Positions 36,492-45,698 of a stretch of 64,000 bases of DNA are shown here, piece after piece (the first letter of the stretch is position 1; each line of letters starts with the position of its first letter). The notes under the pieces are model-generated. The model had not been told where the DNA came from, ran no database searches, and was given only the letters and a program-made list of their open reading frames with translations. The position numbers and the translations under genes were made by a program. This DNA comes from Desulfobulbaceae bacterium (GTDB lineage: Bacteria; Desulfobacterota; Desulfobulbia; Desulfobulbales; Desulfurivibrionaceae), in assembly GCA_004332195.1 (NCBI GenBank), contig SJBG01000007.1, positions 1 through 64,000 of the forward strand. Reading direction: 5' to 3'.

Positions 36492-36727
36492 TGGGAAAGC
36501 ATCAGCGGAGTCCTGCCCGCCAAGGCTGCCGAAGCGGTCTACCATGCGGAGGAACAGAAAGAGTTTGCAGCCCTGCTAAGCAACAAGTCACTGGTTCACA
36601 GCCCCGATGGGTGTTTCAGCGAAGCCCAAATCGCGGCGACCGACATCTTTTTGCCATTCGCTATGCCCCATCTCCACATCCCCCGGCCGAGAGCTTCATC
36701 GACGGTCGCTGGGTTGGAAGGTAGCCC
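36492..36727 (+). pseudogene. 3' fragment of an unidentified gene upstream of the GGDEF-EAL gene
   Basis: Two overlapping frames look protein-like. The first reads SISGVLPAKAAEAVYHAEEQ to SEAQIAATDI. After a shift at a five-T run, the second reads FAIRYAPSPHPPAESFIDGRWVGR and stops at 36724, 3 bp before the next start. Together they resemble the C-terminal end of a longer protein whose front was lost where MITE-A copy 6 now ends. The family is not recognised. Confidence 0.4.
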
Positions 36728-39484
36728 GTGAAAGAGCGCTTGATCACTCCGGCGATACCGCCGCAAGCAACCGACCGGCAACCGACGACGATTCGTCGCC
36801 AAGCTCTGCTGCGGATAATCGCGACCATAGCCCTGCTAACCATCGGCAGCGCCCTGGCCGGCACCTACAGCCTTATGGTGGACAGGGAGCGCGATATCGC
36901 CACAAGTAAAATATTCCTTGCCCGGCATTATACCCAAAAACTACTCCAGTTGGAGTCATCATGGCTTGATAAGACTGCGCAGATCCGCCAGAGCATCGAG
37001 TATCTGCGCAACCTGGAAGAATCAGAAGCCACCCGTTGGGCCACGGTAAGAAGCTACCTGACCACTCAGGCGGAGTTTCAACCTTTTTTCAATCTCATAG
37101 TTCTGGCATCCGACGGCGCTACGCTTTTTCGCCACGGTCCCATCGCTCATGACTTTGGTGACTTCGGCGCGGCCATCGACTCCGGCTGGCACTTTTCCGC
37201 CACCAATCATAATTTTTATCGGATCCTGACCACTGCGCTCCGGCTTGGTCCGGACGACCCAGGGCAAATGGTGCTGTTTTATCCCCTGACTACCGCCATG
37301 CTCGCAAGTCTGCAAATCCCCGATGTCCAGCTTTCCCTCGAACATAACGATAAGCTGATCGTCAACCTCCATTCCGGGCAGGGAGGGAGCCGAACGGACC
37401 GTTCCATTCTGAGCCTGATCGGCTCTAAGCAGATTACGCAAGTCCGCTTGCCCTGGCCGTACGACCACCCCTCGGCCCCGACCTTAATTATTCAGTACGA
37501 GTTCGAGTCTAGCGTTTCATTCGTTGATTTTGTGGTGCAACCGCTGGTGGTCGTCGTCATTCTCATGACGGCGCTGCTTTGGTTAAGCTTAGGTCGGTGG
37601 CTGACGCGCTTGACGCGACGTCTCGAGTCTCTGGGCGCGGCCGGCCGTACTTTTGCCATCGACGGCCAACCGGCAGCCGCCACCCGCCTGCTTGCTCCGG
37701 CCACGGCAATTGCCGACGAAATAGGTCAGGTTGCCGCCACCTGGTCGGATCTGGTTTACCAGGTAGATGAGCGCGAGCATGAACAGCGGGCCCATCTGAA
37801 CACCCTGGCGATCCTCAATGAAGCGGTGCTGGAACTCGACAACACCGGTCTGATCGTGCGCGCTAGTCCAGGTTGGCGGCAAATCACCGGCAGTGATCAA
37901 CCGCTTGACCTGCCGCTGGCCTGGTTCATCCACCGCCAGGACCGAAAGAGCCTAGATTCCGCTCTTGTCGCTTTACGCGCCGATGAAAGGCCACAGGCCA
38001 ATCTGCGGTTACGTCTACACATTGATTCAGAGGAGGGGCAGAATGAAAAAAACGCAACATGGCTGGAATGCCGTCTGGTTCCCCGCCGCGACTTGAAGGG
38101 AAAGATTACGGGTTTTTGCGGAGTGCTGCGCGACGATACCCAAACCAATCTGCACAAGAAGCAAATCAATCACATGGCCCTGCACGATACCCTGACCGAC
38201 CTGCCCAACCAAGTCTTGCTTGAGGATCGCCTCAAGCTTGCCCTTCTCATGGCCAAGCGCCGCCGGCAACACGTCGCGGTTTGTTTTATTGACCTTGATC
38301 ACTTTAAGCGAGTAAATGACAGCCTGGGCCACAAGGCTGGCGATCGCCTGCTAATCGCCTTTGCCGCCAGACTGCGCGACCAGCTCCGCGCGGGTGATAC
38401 CGTGGCCCGCTGGGGCGGCGACGAGTTTGTTCTATTGCTGTCGGAAATCCACCAGGCAGAAGATACTTATAAAATTACAGACAAGATCGCCGAGGCTTTG
38501 CAATTTCCGTTTAAAATCGGAGATGGCGAATATACGATAACTTACAGTATGGGGGTGGCGATCTACCCCGACGATGCCACCGAGGTCGATCTTTTGCTTT
38601 CCCGGGCTGATCGCACCATGTCCTACGCCAAATCCCAGGGACGTAACCAAACCTGCTTTTTTAGCGCGCTTAGCGATCATGATCGCGACCGGCAGAAGTT
38701 CCATCTCCAAAACAAGCTGGTCGAGGCGGTGACGGCCAAGCTGATTGAGGCGTGGTTTCAGCCGATCGTGACCGCCGCCGATAACCGCTGCCTGGTAGCG
38801 GAGGTGCTGGCTCGTTGGCACGACCCCGATTTGGGCTGGATTAGCCCGGCAACCTTTATTCCCTTAGCCGAGGACACCGGAGTGATCAACGCGCTCGGTC
38901 ATCAGATCTGGCTGCAGGCCCTGGCCGCGTTGGCTAAATGGCGTGAGCGCGGGCACCCGCTCAAGCTGGCGGTGAACATTTCCAAGCGCCAACTATTGTC
39001 ACCAAAATTCACCGAGCAACTGGTTAACGAGCTTGAGCTGGCGGGCCTTGCTCCCACGGATATTGCACTTGAGCTCACCGAAAGCATCGCCATCCTTGAT
39101 GCTGCCAAAACCGCAATCCGACTCGATGAAATCCGCCAGGCCGGGTTTAAGATCGCCATCGATGATTTTGGCACTGGTTATTCAGCCTTGTCACGGTTGC
39201 ACGAGATACCGATCAACGCGCTCAAGATCGATATTTCCTTCGTCCGTCGTCTCCACGAGGAAAGCGGTCACGCGATGATCCGAACCATCGTCCAACTGGC
39301 CAAACTCCTTAATTTGCAGACCACCGCCGAGGGGGTTGAGGACGCGGCTACTGCTGACAAGCTGCGCGTTATGCGTGTGGACTTTTTGCAGGGCTATCAC
39401 TTCGCTAAGCCCATGAACCGCAACGATTTCACCAACTGGCTTTTCAGCCGGGAGGATCAGGACTCCAGGTCTGGACAAAGCTAA
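36728..39484 (+). CDS. Membrane GGDEF-EAL protein with periplasmic sensor
   Basis: The 918-residue protein has a membrane helix (about 27-48), a periplasmic sensor of about 200 residues, a second helix (VVQPLVVVVILMTALLWLSL, about 262-282), a linker, a PAS-like region (about 350-470), GGDEF (about 475-640) and EAL (about 655-905). The cyclase site WGGDEFVLLL near residue 562 and the I-site RAGD five residues before it are intact. The phosphodiesterase half keeps EVLARW (EAL variant), NISKRQL, LELTES, DDFGTGYSAL and AEGVED. Both c-di-GMP synthesis and breakdown are possible; the direction is not predictable. The start is GTG. The stop codon lies in the terminator-like hairpin 39479-39518. Confidence 0.9.
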   Translation: MKERLITPAIPPQATDRQPTTIRRQALLRIIATIALLTIGSALAGTYSLMVDRERDIATSKIFLARHYTQKLLQLESSWLDKTAQIRQSIEYLRNLEESEATRWATVRSYLTTQAEFQPFFNLIVLASDGATLFRHGPIAHDFGDFGAAIDSGWHFSATNHNFYRILTTALRLGPDDPGQMVLFYPLTTAMLASLQIPDVQLSLEHNDKLIVNLHSGQGGSRTDRSILSLIGSKQITQVRLPWPYDHPSAPTLIIQYEFESSVSFVDFVVQPLVVVVILMTALLWLSLGRWLTRLTRRLESLGAAGRTFAIDGQPAAATRLLAPATAIADEIGQVAATWSDLVYQVDEREHEQRAHLNTLAILNEAVLELDNTGLIVRASPGWRQITGSDQPLDLPLAWFIHRQDRKSLDSALVALRADERPQANLRLRLHIDSEEGQNEKNATWLECRLVPRRDLKGKITGFCGVLRDDTQTNLHKKQINHMALHDTLTDLPNQVLLEDRLKLALLMAKRRRQHVAVCFIDLDHFKRVNDSLGHKAGDRLLIAFAARLRDQLRAGDTVARWGGDEFVLLLSEIHQAEDTYKITDKIAEALQFPFKIGDGEYTITYSMGVAIYPDDATEVDLLLSRADRTMSYAKSQGRNQTCFFSALSDHDRDRQKFHLQNKLVEAVTAKLIEAWFQPIVTAADNRCLVAEVLARWHDPDLGWISPATFIPLAEDTGVINALGHQIWLQALAALAKWRERGHPLKLAVNISKRQLLSPKFTEQLVNELELAGLAPTDIALELTESIAILDAAKTAIRLDEIRQAGFKIAIDDFGTGYSALSRLHEIPINALKIDISFVRRLHEESGHAMIRTIVQLAKLLNLQTTAEGVEDAATADKLRVMRVDFLQGYHFAKPMNRNDFTNWLFSREDQDSRSGQS

Positions 39485-39518
39485 GCAGCCACCGATTAAA
39501 ACCGGTGGCTGCTTAGCT
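39479..39518. terminator. Perfect 16-bp hairpin between convergent genes
   Basis: AGCTAAGCAGCCACCG and its exact inverse flank an 8-bp loop. The stop codons of the GGDEF-EAL gene and of the opposing broken cyclase both lie within the arms. It has no clear T tract, but the position suits a bidirectional terminator. Confidence 0.75.
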
Positions 39519-40507
39519 TGACTGGGACGCCACCACGACCTTGTTGCCGCGGATCTTCTTGGCTTCATACAAGGCTTTATCGGCATGCTCGAGCAGTTCA
39601 AAGGGGGAGAGGTCGGCGCGGGGTCGCGTAGCCGCAACGCCAACACAAATGGTAAGGTGCTCCGCCACCGTCGAACGGCGATGGGGAAGAGCCAGGCTGC
39701 AAACCACCTCAATCGCCCGCAAGGCTACGTGCCGACCCCCGGTCGCGTCGGAGTCGGGGAGAACAAAGATGAATTCCTCGCCGCCAAAACGGGCCACCAG
39801 GGTCGCCGGGTCGATTGATTGCCGACTGAAAGGCGGTGGCCACCTGTTTAAGGGCCTCGTCGCCCTGCAAGTGGCCGTACGTGTCGTTATAAAGCTTAAA
39901 GAAATCAATATCGGCCAGACAAACCGCAAGTGACTGGCGGTCTCGCTGACAACGCCGCCATTCCCGCTCGAAAAACTCGTCGAAACGATAACGATTAGCA
40001 ATTCCGGTCAAGCCGTCGACCATGGCTATCTGCTGTAAACGCTGATTGGCTTGCTCCAGTTGCTGAGTCAAAACCATCCGCCGGTCCATCTCTCGTTTGA
40101 GTCGCAAGGCCAACTTAACCCGAGCCCGGAGTTCTATCTTTTTGATCGGTTTACGAAGGTAATCGACCACGCCCAGCTCAAAACTTGCGCACAGCTTGTC
40201 GTAGGCGTGGCTCGCCGTGATCATGATGATCGGAATATCCTTGAGAAGGGGGTGAGCCTTGAGGCGGCGACAAACTTCGATGCCGTCAATTTCAGGCATG
40301 ATAATATCAAGCAGCAACAGATCCAGGTCGAGATTGCGGTTGGGGGGTGCCTTCGCCTTGAACATCCAGGCCAAAAAAGGTAAAAGTATCGGCAGCTCCT
40401 TGGGCCTCGTAGATATCGCCATATTCCCTGCCTTCCAACATTCGGAGCATCAACTGTCGGCATTCCGCCGCATCATCGACAACCAACATTGTTACTCGTT
40501 TATTCAT
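39513..40507 (-). pseudogene. Receiver-GGDEF response regulator, two frameshifts
   Basis: The start MNKRVTMLVVDDAAECRQLM at 40507 is followed by a frameshift near 40340. The receiver domain then continues with phospho-acceptor DIIMPEIDG and KPI, followed by a linker and the GGDEF half (VDGLTGIANRYRFDEFFERE). A second frameshift near 39820 moves the active-site segment FGGEEFIFVLPDSDATGG and the rest to the frame ending at 39513. The rejoined protein would be about 330 residues, a PleD/WspR-like cyclase. As it stands it cannot make the enzyme. Confidence 0.85.
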
Positions 40508-40556
40508 CGGTGATCCTGCATCCATACCGTGCGGCCCCTGATTGTTGCGCTAACCA

Positions 40557-41605
40557 CTAACTGCGCGCATCATGATATTTACGGAGTTTGTCAAGATAAA
40601 TATTCAATTTTTTAAAAATTGCCCAACTCGACTGTTTATCGGCTTTGCCGGCCGCCACCTCCAACTCAGCCCCCAGTTCACTTAAGTCGATCAAAACCGT
40701 AACCACCACCGGAGCCTTTAATGATATGGGCCAAGGAGTAGACAGTGGCAAAATCATCGCGATTGAGAGCTGTTTATTTTCTCCAAATAGCCGGGAATCA
40801 AGTCGATCAGACAGGGATCCACCCACCCCATCGCAATTTCGTTCGCCGCGCTCACCGACGCCCCTGATCTGGCATAACGGCGCACTGCCCGAAGAAAACC
40901 GTCCAGCTTGATGGGCTTCACCAAGTGGCCGTCGCAACCGGCCTCGCGACTTTTTTGGATATCCTCCTGAAAAGCGTGAGCGGTGAGGGCCACCATCGGG
41001 GTGGGCTCAACCCCTCGGCCAATCTCTAAAGGCGCGAATAACCCGGGCGGCGGTATAGCCGTCCATGCCCGGCATCTGGGTATCCATCATCACCAAGTTG
41101 TAACAACCCGCTTGGAACTTGGCCACCGCCTCCGCCCCGTCGTTGGCAATCTCCAACCGATAGGGCCAAGAGCGCCGATACTCAAAAGCCAAACCTTTAT
41201 ACCGGGCGCGCAAGGCCATAATTTCGCAGGTTTGACGCAACAAGAGATCAAGGTCAAACTTCACCACCTCAAGCTCCAGTTTACCGGCCTTAACCCTGGC
41301 AACATCGAGAAGCCCGTTAATCAAATCGAGCAAGTTTTCACCAGCGACCCGAAAAGCCTCCACATAATGACGCTGTTCCGGGTCCAAAGGGGTTTTCTTT
41401 AAGAGGTCGGCCATTCCGAGAATGGCGGTTAGCGGAGTCCTAACTTCATGACTCATGGTGGCCAAAAAGTCACTCTTGGCCCGGGAGGCCCGCTCGGCCT
41501 CCTCCTTAGCCGCCACCTGGTTTTGCTGGGCTTCCCGTTCCCGGCTGGTGTCACGAAAGACAAAAACGCTACCGATGATCCCGACAAAACTAACAGTAGG
41601 GGGCC
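40557..41605 (-). pseudogene. Hybrid histidine kinase remnant without ATPase domain
   Basis: A PAS end (GSVFVFRDTSREREAQQNQ) leads into a HisKA domain with the phospho-histidine in FLATMSHEVRTPLTAILGM. After about 100 residues the kinase runs directly into the middle of a receiver domain (RLEIANDGAEAVAKFQAG, MMDTQMPGMDGYTAARVI). The whole HATPase domain and the start of the receiver are deleted. Frameshifts then separate the receiver end (MVALTAHAFQEDIQKSREAG, HLVKPIKLDGFL) and an Hpt domain around 40600-40760. The N-terminus is also missing; homology stops near 41605, next to the 3' end of ettA. Confidence 0.8.
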
Positions 41606-41656
41606 ATCTTACTTACCGCCGGAGGGGGTATGCCGGGCGAGCCGGTGTTAAGACCA

Positions 41657-43342
41657 TCAGGCCCGGGTCAGGTGGCGATATTTTATCCGATGGGGCTGCT
41701 CAGCCTCGGCCCCAAGTCGCCGCCGCCGATCCTCCTCGTACTCGGAATAGTTGCCGTCGAACCAAACCACCTGGGAGTTGCCCTCAAAGGCCAGGATATG
41801 GGTGGCAATGCGATCGAGAAACCAGCGATCATGGCTGATCACCACCACGCAACCACCAAAATTCTCCAGGGCCTCTTCCAGGGCCCGCAGGGTGTTGACG
41901 TCAAGATCGTTGGTGGGCTCATCAAGCAGCAGGACATTGGCCCCGGACTTGAGCATTCGGGCCAGATGAACCCGGTTGCGTTGACCGCCGGAAATCACCC
42001 CCACTTTACGTTGCTGTTCGGAACCGGAAAAATTAAAGCGGGCCACGTAAGCTCGGGAGTTGATCTCCCGATTGCCCAGACGCATGACTTCTTCACCTTC
42101 GGTAATCGCCTGCCAAATGGTGTCATCGGGCTTAAGGAGGTCCCGCTCCTGGTCAACGCAGGCCAGTTTAACCGTTTCCCCCAGCTTGATCTGCCCGCCA
42201 TCGGGTTGCTCCCGACCGGTGATCAACTTAAAGAGCGTGGTTTTACCAGCCCCGTTGGGGCCGATTACCCCGACAATGCCGCCGGGCGGCAAGGAAAAAG
42301 ATAAGTTTTCAAAGAGTAACTGATCGCCAAAAGACTTGCCTAGTTTTTCGGCCTCAATTACCGTTTTGCCCAGACGTGGCCCAGGCGGGATATAAATTTC
42401 CAAGTCCCGGGTTCGCTTTTCTCCCTCCTGGCCCAACAGGTCATCATAGGCCCTGATCCGGGCCTTGGCCTTGCTGTGCCGCCCCTTGGGCGTCATGCGG
42501 ATCCACTCCAACTCGCGGGCCAAGGTCTTCTGCCGCTCGCTCTCCTGCTTTTCCTCCCGGGCCAGGCGTTTTTGTTTCTGCTCCAGCCATGAAGAATAGT
42601 TGCCCTGCCAGGGAATGCCCACCCCTCGATCCAACTCCAAGATCCAGCCCGCAACATTGTCGAGGAAATAGCGATCATGGGTGACGGCGATGATGGTCCC
42701 GGCATAACGCCGGAGGTGATGCTCCAGCCAGGCCACAGTTTCGGCATCAAGATGGTTGGTGGGCTCGTCAAGCAGCAGAATGTCCGGTTGCTGCAGTAGT
42801 AGGCGGCAGAGACCCACCCGCCGCTTCTCACCACCGGAAAGAACCTTGATCGGGGTATCTTCGGGCGGACAACGCAGGGCATCCATCGCCATTTCCAGCC
42901 GAGCATCCAAGTCCCAGGCATCGAGGGCATCAAGTTTTTCCTGAACCGCGGACTGGCGCGCGATAAGCTTGTCCATCGCCGCATCATCCATCGGTTCGGC
43001 AAATTTGAAATTGATCTCATTAAACTCGCTGACCAGATCGACGGTTGCCTGGACCCCCTGTTCAACCACCTGACGAACGGTCAGATTGTCGTCCAGCCGG
43101 GGTTCCTGGGGTAAATGCCCCACGGTGTAACCCGGCGCAATGTGGGTCTTGCCGTTAAACTCCTGGTCCTCTCCGGCCAGAATTCGCAACAGCGAGGATT
43201 TACCGGAACCGTTCATCCCCAGCACCCCGATTTTGGCGCCATAAAAATAAGAGAGGCTGATATCTTTGAGGATCGGTTTTTTATCGTAAAACTTGCTGAC
43301 CTCGATCATCGAATAAATTATTTTGTCCGGCTCACTGGCCAT
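41657..43342 (-). CDS. ettA: Energy-dependent translational throttle protein (ABC-F ATPase)
   Basis: EttA binds the ribosomal E site and gates entry into elongation according to ATP/ADP level. Two ATPase domains are seen: Walker A GMNGSGKSSLLR with signature LSGGEKRRVG and DEPTNHLD, then GPNGAGKTTLFK with ISGGQRNRVHLARML and DEPTNDLD. Between them is the arm and PtIM linker (EWIRMTPKGRHSKAKARI). ATG 43342 (MASEPDKIIYSM) has GGAGG nine bases upstream; an ATG at 43366 falls in the MITE end and is not needed. Length about 560, as in E. coli. Confidence 0.93.
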   Translation of the reverse strand: MASEPDKIIYSMIEVSKFYDKKPILKDISLSYFYGAKIGVLGMNGSGKSSLLRILAGEDQEFNGKTHIAPGYTVGHLPQEPRLDDNLTVRQVVEQGVQATVDLVSEFNEINFKFAEPMDDAAMDKLIARQSAVQEKLDALDAWDLDARLEMAMDALRCPPEDTPIKVLSGGEKRRVGLCRLLLQQPDILLLDEPTNHLDAETVAWLEHHLRRYAGTIIAVTHDRYFLDNVAGWILELDRGVGIPWQGNYSSWLEQKQKRLAREEKQESERQKTLARELEWIRMTPKGRHSKAKARIRAYDDLLGQEGEKRTRDLEIYIPPGPRLGKTVIEAEKLGKSFGDQLLFENLSFSLPPGGIVGVIGPNGAGKTTLFKLITGREQPDGGQIKLGETVKLACVDQERDLLKPDDTIWQAITEGEEVMRLGNREINSRAYVARFNFSGSEQQRKVGVISGGQRNRVHLARMLKSGANVLLLDEPTNDLDVNTLRALEEALENFGGCVVVISHDRWFLDRIATHILAFEGNSQVVWFDGNYSEYEEDRRRRLGAEAEQPHRIKYRHLTRA

Positions 43343-43360
43343 AGAGCGACCTCCACTAAT

Positions 43361-43501
43361 GGCCATCTTGAAAAATTGCTCTTTCGCCCGATTTCTGCGT
43401 TATGCTCAAAAAATTATCCTCGGAATATCAACCATATGCCTGCGGTAATTTTTTTTACGTGCCGTAAACTCGAACAAAATAGCTAATTTTTCAGGATGGC
43501 C
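43361..43501. mobile_element. MITE-A copy 7, short form, TSD TAAT
   Basis: A 141-bp complete copy without the central hairpin, flanked by TAAT (43357-43360 and 43502-43505). It lies between ettA and the bactofilin gene. The bactofilin stop codon (TAG on the minus strand) is formed by the duplication plus the last base of the element. Confidence 0.93.
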
Positions 43502-44010
43502 TAATGATTATTTTTCGGCGTAATAACCGAACCGGGGCTGGTGGCGCCGGCAGTTTCCGGTTGACAAGATGCGGCGAGCGCCCTGGGGGCGGCGGCCTGA
43601 ATTTGGATCGCGCCTTCATCCTTGGACGGGGAAGACTCGGCAGTCAGCAGCAACTTCTTACTCCGTGATTCAATTTCCCCGCTCAGGGAAGCCCCGGACT
43701 CCACCACCAAATCAGTAGCCTCGACCTTACCGCTGATAACCCCGCCGGTAAAAATCTGAAATTTCTTGGCGCTGACATTGCCCTTAACCCGACCAGAGCA
43801 AAGCAAAGTGTTGACCAGAATATCCCCGATCACTACCCCTTTTTCGCCCACAATTAAATAGTCCCCTCGGATATTACCCTGAACCCGTCCATCCAGCCGC
43901 AACTTACCCTTGAAGGAAACATTTCCCCAAAGGGTCATCTCTTGATCGAAAATACTGGTAATTACGGCTGAATCGCCATCAGCCCCGTCTTTTTTTTTCC
44001 AGAATCCCAT
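43501..44010 (-). CDS. Bactofilin-family cytoskeletal protein
   Basis: Bactofilins form nucleotide-free filaments at the membrane and organise cell-wall enzymes. The beta-helix repeat region is clear at about residues 20-120 (MTLWGNVSFKGKLRLDGRVQ, YLIVGEKGVVIGDI, CSGRVKGNVSAKKF, GASLSGEI) with a flexible Ala/Pro/Ser tail. The M23 peptidase gene lies 11 bp upstream on the same strand; bactofilin-peptidase pairs of this kind occur in many proteobacteria and shape the cell. The stop codon sits on the border of MITE-A copy 7. Confidence 0.9.
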   Translation of the reverse strand: MGFWKKKDGADGDSAVITSIFDQEMTLWGNVSFKGKLRLDGRVQGNIRGDYLIVGEKGVVIGDILVNTLLCSGRVKGNVSAKKFQIFTGGVISGKVEATDLVVESGASLSGEIESRSKKLLLTAESSPSKDEGAIQIQAAAPRALAASCQPETAGATSPGSVITPKNNH

Positions 44011-44021
44011 ATCTTCCTCCT

Positions 44022-44966
44022 TTAATGCACCTGTTGACCACGTCTCGCCACCCCCCCGGCTGGAGCCGTACCATTTAGCACCGCCACCACCATGACAAAA
44101 GGATAAGGATCAATGGGCTTGCCCTTATGCAAAATAGTGTAACACAGGTGCGGCCCGGTACTGCGACCAGTATTGCCCAAAAGGGCGATATCCTGACCGC
44201 GCTCCACCAGCTCACCGGCCCTGACCAGACTTTTTTGCAAATGAAGATAGATGGTCTTAAAGTCATGACCGTGATCGATTTTTAAATAGTTCCCATTATA
44301 TCGGGTGTAGGAAGAGGTGATAACCCTCCCGGCAGCCGGAGCCCTGATCCGGGTCCCCACCCGATTGTGAATATCAAGCGAACTGTGAAAAGCCGGACGG
44401 CCATAAAAGGGGTCCTGGCGCCAACCAAAGGGCGAGGTCACAGTTCCGGGAACCGGGGTTCCCAAGGGTAAGGAATTAACAAAATCAAGATGACGATCTA
44501 CCCTGAAGGTGACATCCTTAAGAGATTCAGTAAATGATTCAGTGCCAAGTTCAACGAAGGGGCCACCGATATTGTCACGTTCAATGAAGGAGCCGCCAAT
44601 ATTGTCACGTTCGTCATCAATTTCAGGGGTTATACCCACCGCGCTAATAATCGACTCGATCACTTCACTCCGCTGCTGCAACTCCTGCATGACGGAGCCC
44701 AACTGAGTCCGATGTTGCTCTTCCTGCTTTGCGACCACAGCCAACACCTGCCGATGTTTTTCTTTAACCGCCGCCAGTCGGTAATCGATCACCACATTCT
44801 TGGCCCGCAGAGCAACATTTTCAACCGCAGCCCACCAACCCACGGCACTGAACACCACCAGGGCCACCGCAATAAAGCCCAAAGTCCAAACACGCCTCGT
44901 CCGCATGGGAAAAGACCTGGTTTTCCCCCTCGCGCTGGTGACCAAAAAGTGTATCCTGCTGTCCAT
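44022..44966 (-). CDS. M23 (LytM-type) peptidoglycan peptidase, membrane-anchored
   Basis: The protein has one N-terminal membrane helix (VWTLGFIAVALVVFSAVGWW), a coiled coil (about 60-115) and a C-terminal M23 domain. Zinc ligands His and Asp are in FHSSLDIHNRVGT, and the catalytic-type histidine is in YLHLQKS. The third ligand position, normally HLH in STGPHLHYE, reads GPHLCYTI: Cys replaces His. Cysteine can bind zinc, so activity is uncertain. A 30-bp tandem repeat (44551-44610) encodes DNIGG(S/P)F twice before the domain. ATG 44966 has GGAGG upstream. It is paired with bactofilin. Confidence 0.87.
   Translation of the reverse strand: MDSRIHFLVTSARGKTRSFPMRTRRVWTLGFIAVALVVFSAVGWWAAVENVALRAKNVVIDYRLAAVKEKHRQVLAVVAKQEEQHRTQLGSVMQELQQRSEVIESIISAVGITPEIDDERDNIGGSFIERDNIGGPFVELGTESFTESLKDVTFRVDRHLDFVNSLPLGTPVPGTVTSPFGWRQDPFYGRPAFHSSLDIHNRVGTRIRAPAAGRVITSSYTRYNGNYLKIDHGHDFKTIYLHLQKSLVRAGELVERGQDIALLGNTGRSTGPHLCYTILHKGKPIDPYPFVMVVAVLNGTAPAGGVARRGQQVH
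44551..44610. repeat. Two-unit 30-bp tandem repeat in the M23 peptidase gene
   Basis: Units 44551-44580 and 44581-44610 differ at five positions and keep the reading frame. Both contain GATATTGTCACG or AATATTGTCACG. It is one of several in-frame local expansions in this window. Confidence 0.8.
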
Positions 44967-45137
44967 GACTATCCTCCTGAGACAAATTAGAAAACAAAAC
45001 TTGAGGCACCACTGTTCCGGCACAAAAAAAACTAAGATAGGTCTTTAGCAGAAAATTCCGGCCCTAACCATAAAAAAATAACATCCAACCAACCCGCCTC
45101 AACCAACCTGCCTCTTGCCAAATGTTTCAAAAAAAAT

Positions 45138-45281
45138 GTATGATTTGAATTGGAACTTTCTTGCCCTTGCTTTTGTCGCCGCTGGTGTTGGTGTTATTGT
45201 TCAGCAGATTCGGGTGCGCATCGACGTTTCAGACGTTTCAATCGTTGCCGTCACCACAAGGAAACGCCAAAACTTCTAACG
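45138..45281 (+). CDS. Possible small membrane peptide
   Basis: A 47-codon frame (MYDLNWNFLALAFVAAGVGV and on) with one hydrophobic segment ends 15 bp before the lipoprotein gene, in the same direction. The ribosome-binding site is weak and no family is recognised. It may be a leader or chance frame. Confidence 0.3.
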
Positions 45282-45296
45282 TTGGAGAACATTAGT

Positions 45297-45698
45297 ATGA
45301 CCACTTTATCCGTTTCCGTTAAACCACGGTCGGTTTCGGCCAAAATGTCGTTGCTCCTGACCCTGATTTTCGTCACCCTGCTGCTTACCGCCTGCGGCAA
45401 GGAAAAATTCGGAGCCAGGGTCGATCCTGCTGCCCCGCAAGTGGCCATTCAAGACATTTTCCTGCAACCGCAACTGCTCAACCAGAAGGTCACGGTCCAG
45501 GGCAAAGTATTTACCCAGTGCGCATCAAACGGTTGCTGGCTGGTCCTCAAAGACGAAACCGCCCAGATTTACGTCGACCTCTCCACCCACAACTTCAAGC
45601 TGCCACCAATGCCCGGCCGTCAGATCCAGGCCACCGGCATCGTAGCTACCCGTCAGAACAATATTTTGTTGATTGCTCAGGGGGTCGAAACGATATGA
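45297..45698 (+). CDS. Lipoprotein with OB-fold-like domain, partner of an ABC exporter
   Basis: The 133-residue product has a lipoprotein signal (SLLLTLIFVTLLLTAC, lipobox LTAC). After processing it is a small beta-rich domain (DIFLQPQLLNQKVTVQGKVF, CASNGCWLVLKDETAQIYVD, RQIQATGIV) of the OB-fold type found in periplasmic metal or heme-associated proteins. Two cysteines in CASNGC are conserved-looking. Its TGA overlaps the start of the ABC permease (ATGA), so it is the first firm gene of a three-gene export operon. Substrate unknown. Confidence 0.75.
   Translation: MTTLSVSVKPRSVSAKMSLLLTLIFVTLLLTACGKEKFGARVDPAAPQVAIQDIFLQPQLLNQKVTVQGKVFTQCASNGCWLVLKDETAQIYVDLSTHNFKLPPMPGRQIQATGIVATRQNNILLIAQGVETI

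Larger units (their letters stand above)
36241..36727. other. Region with truncated MITE-A and a gene fragment
   Basis: No intact gene is seen between the endonuclease gene and the GGDEF-EAL gene. It holds MITE-A copy 6 and a coding-like fragment that ends just before the next start codon (see separate entries). Confidence 0.6.
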
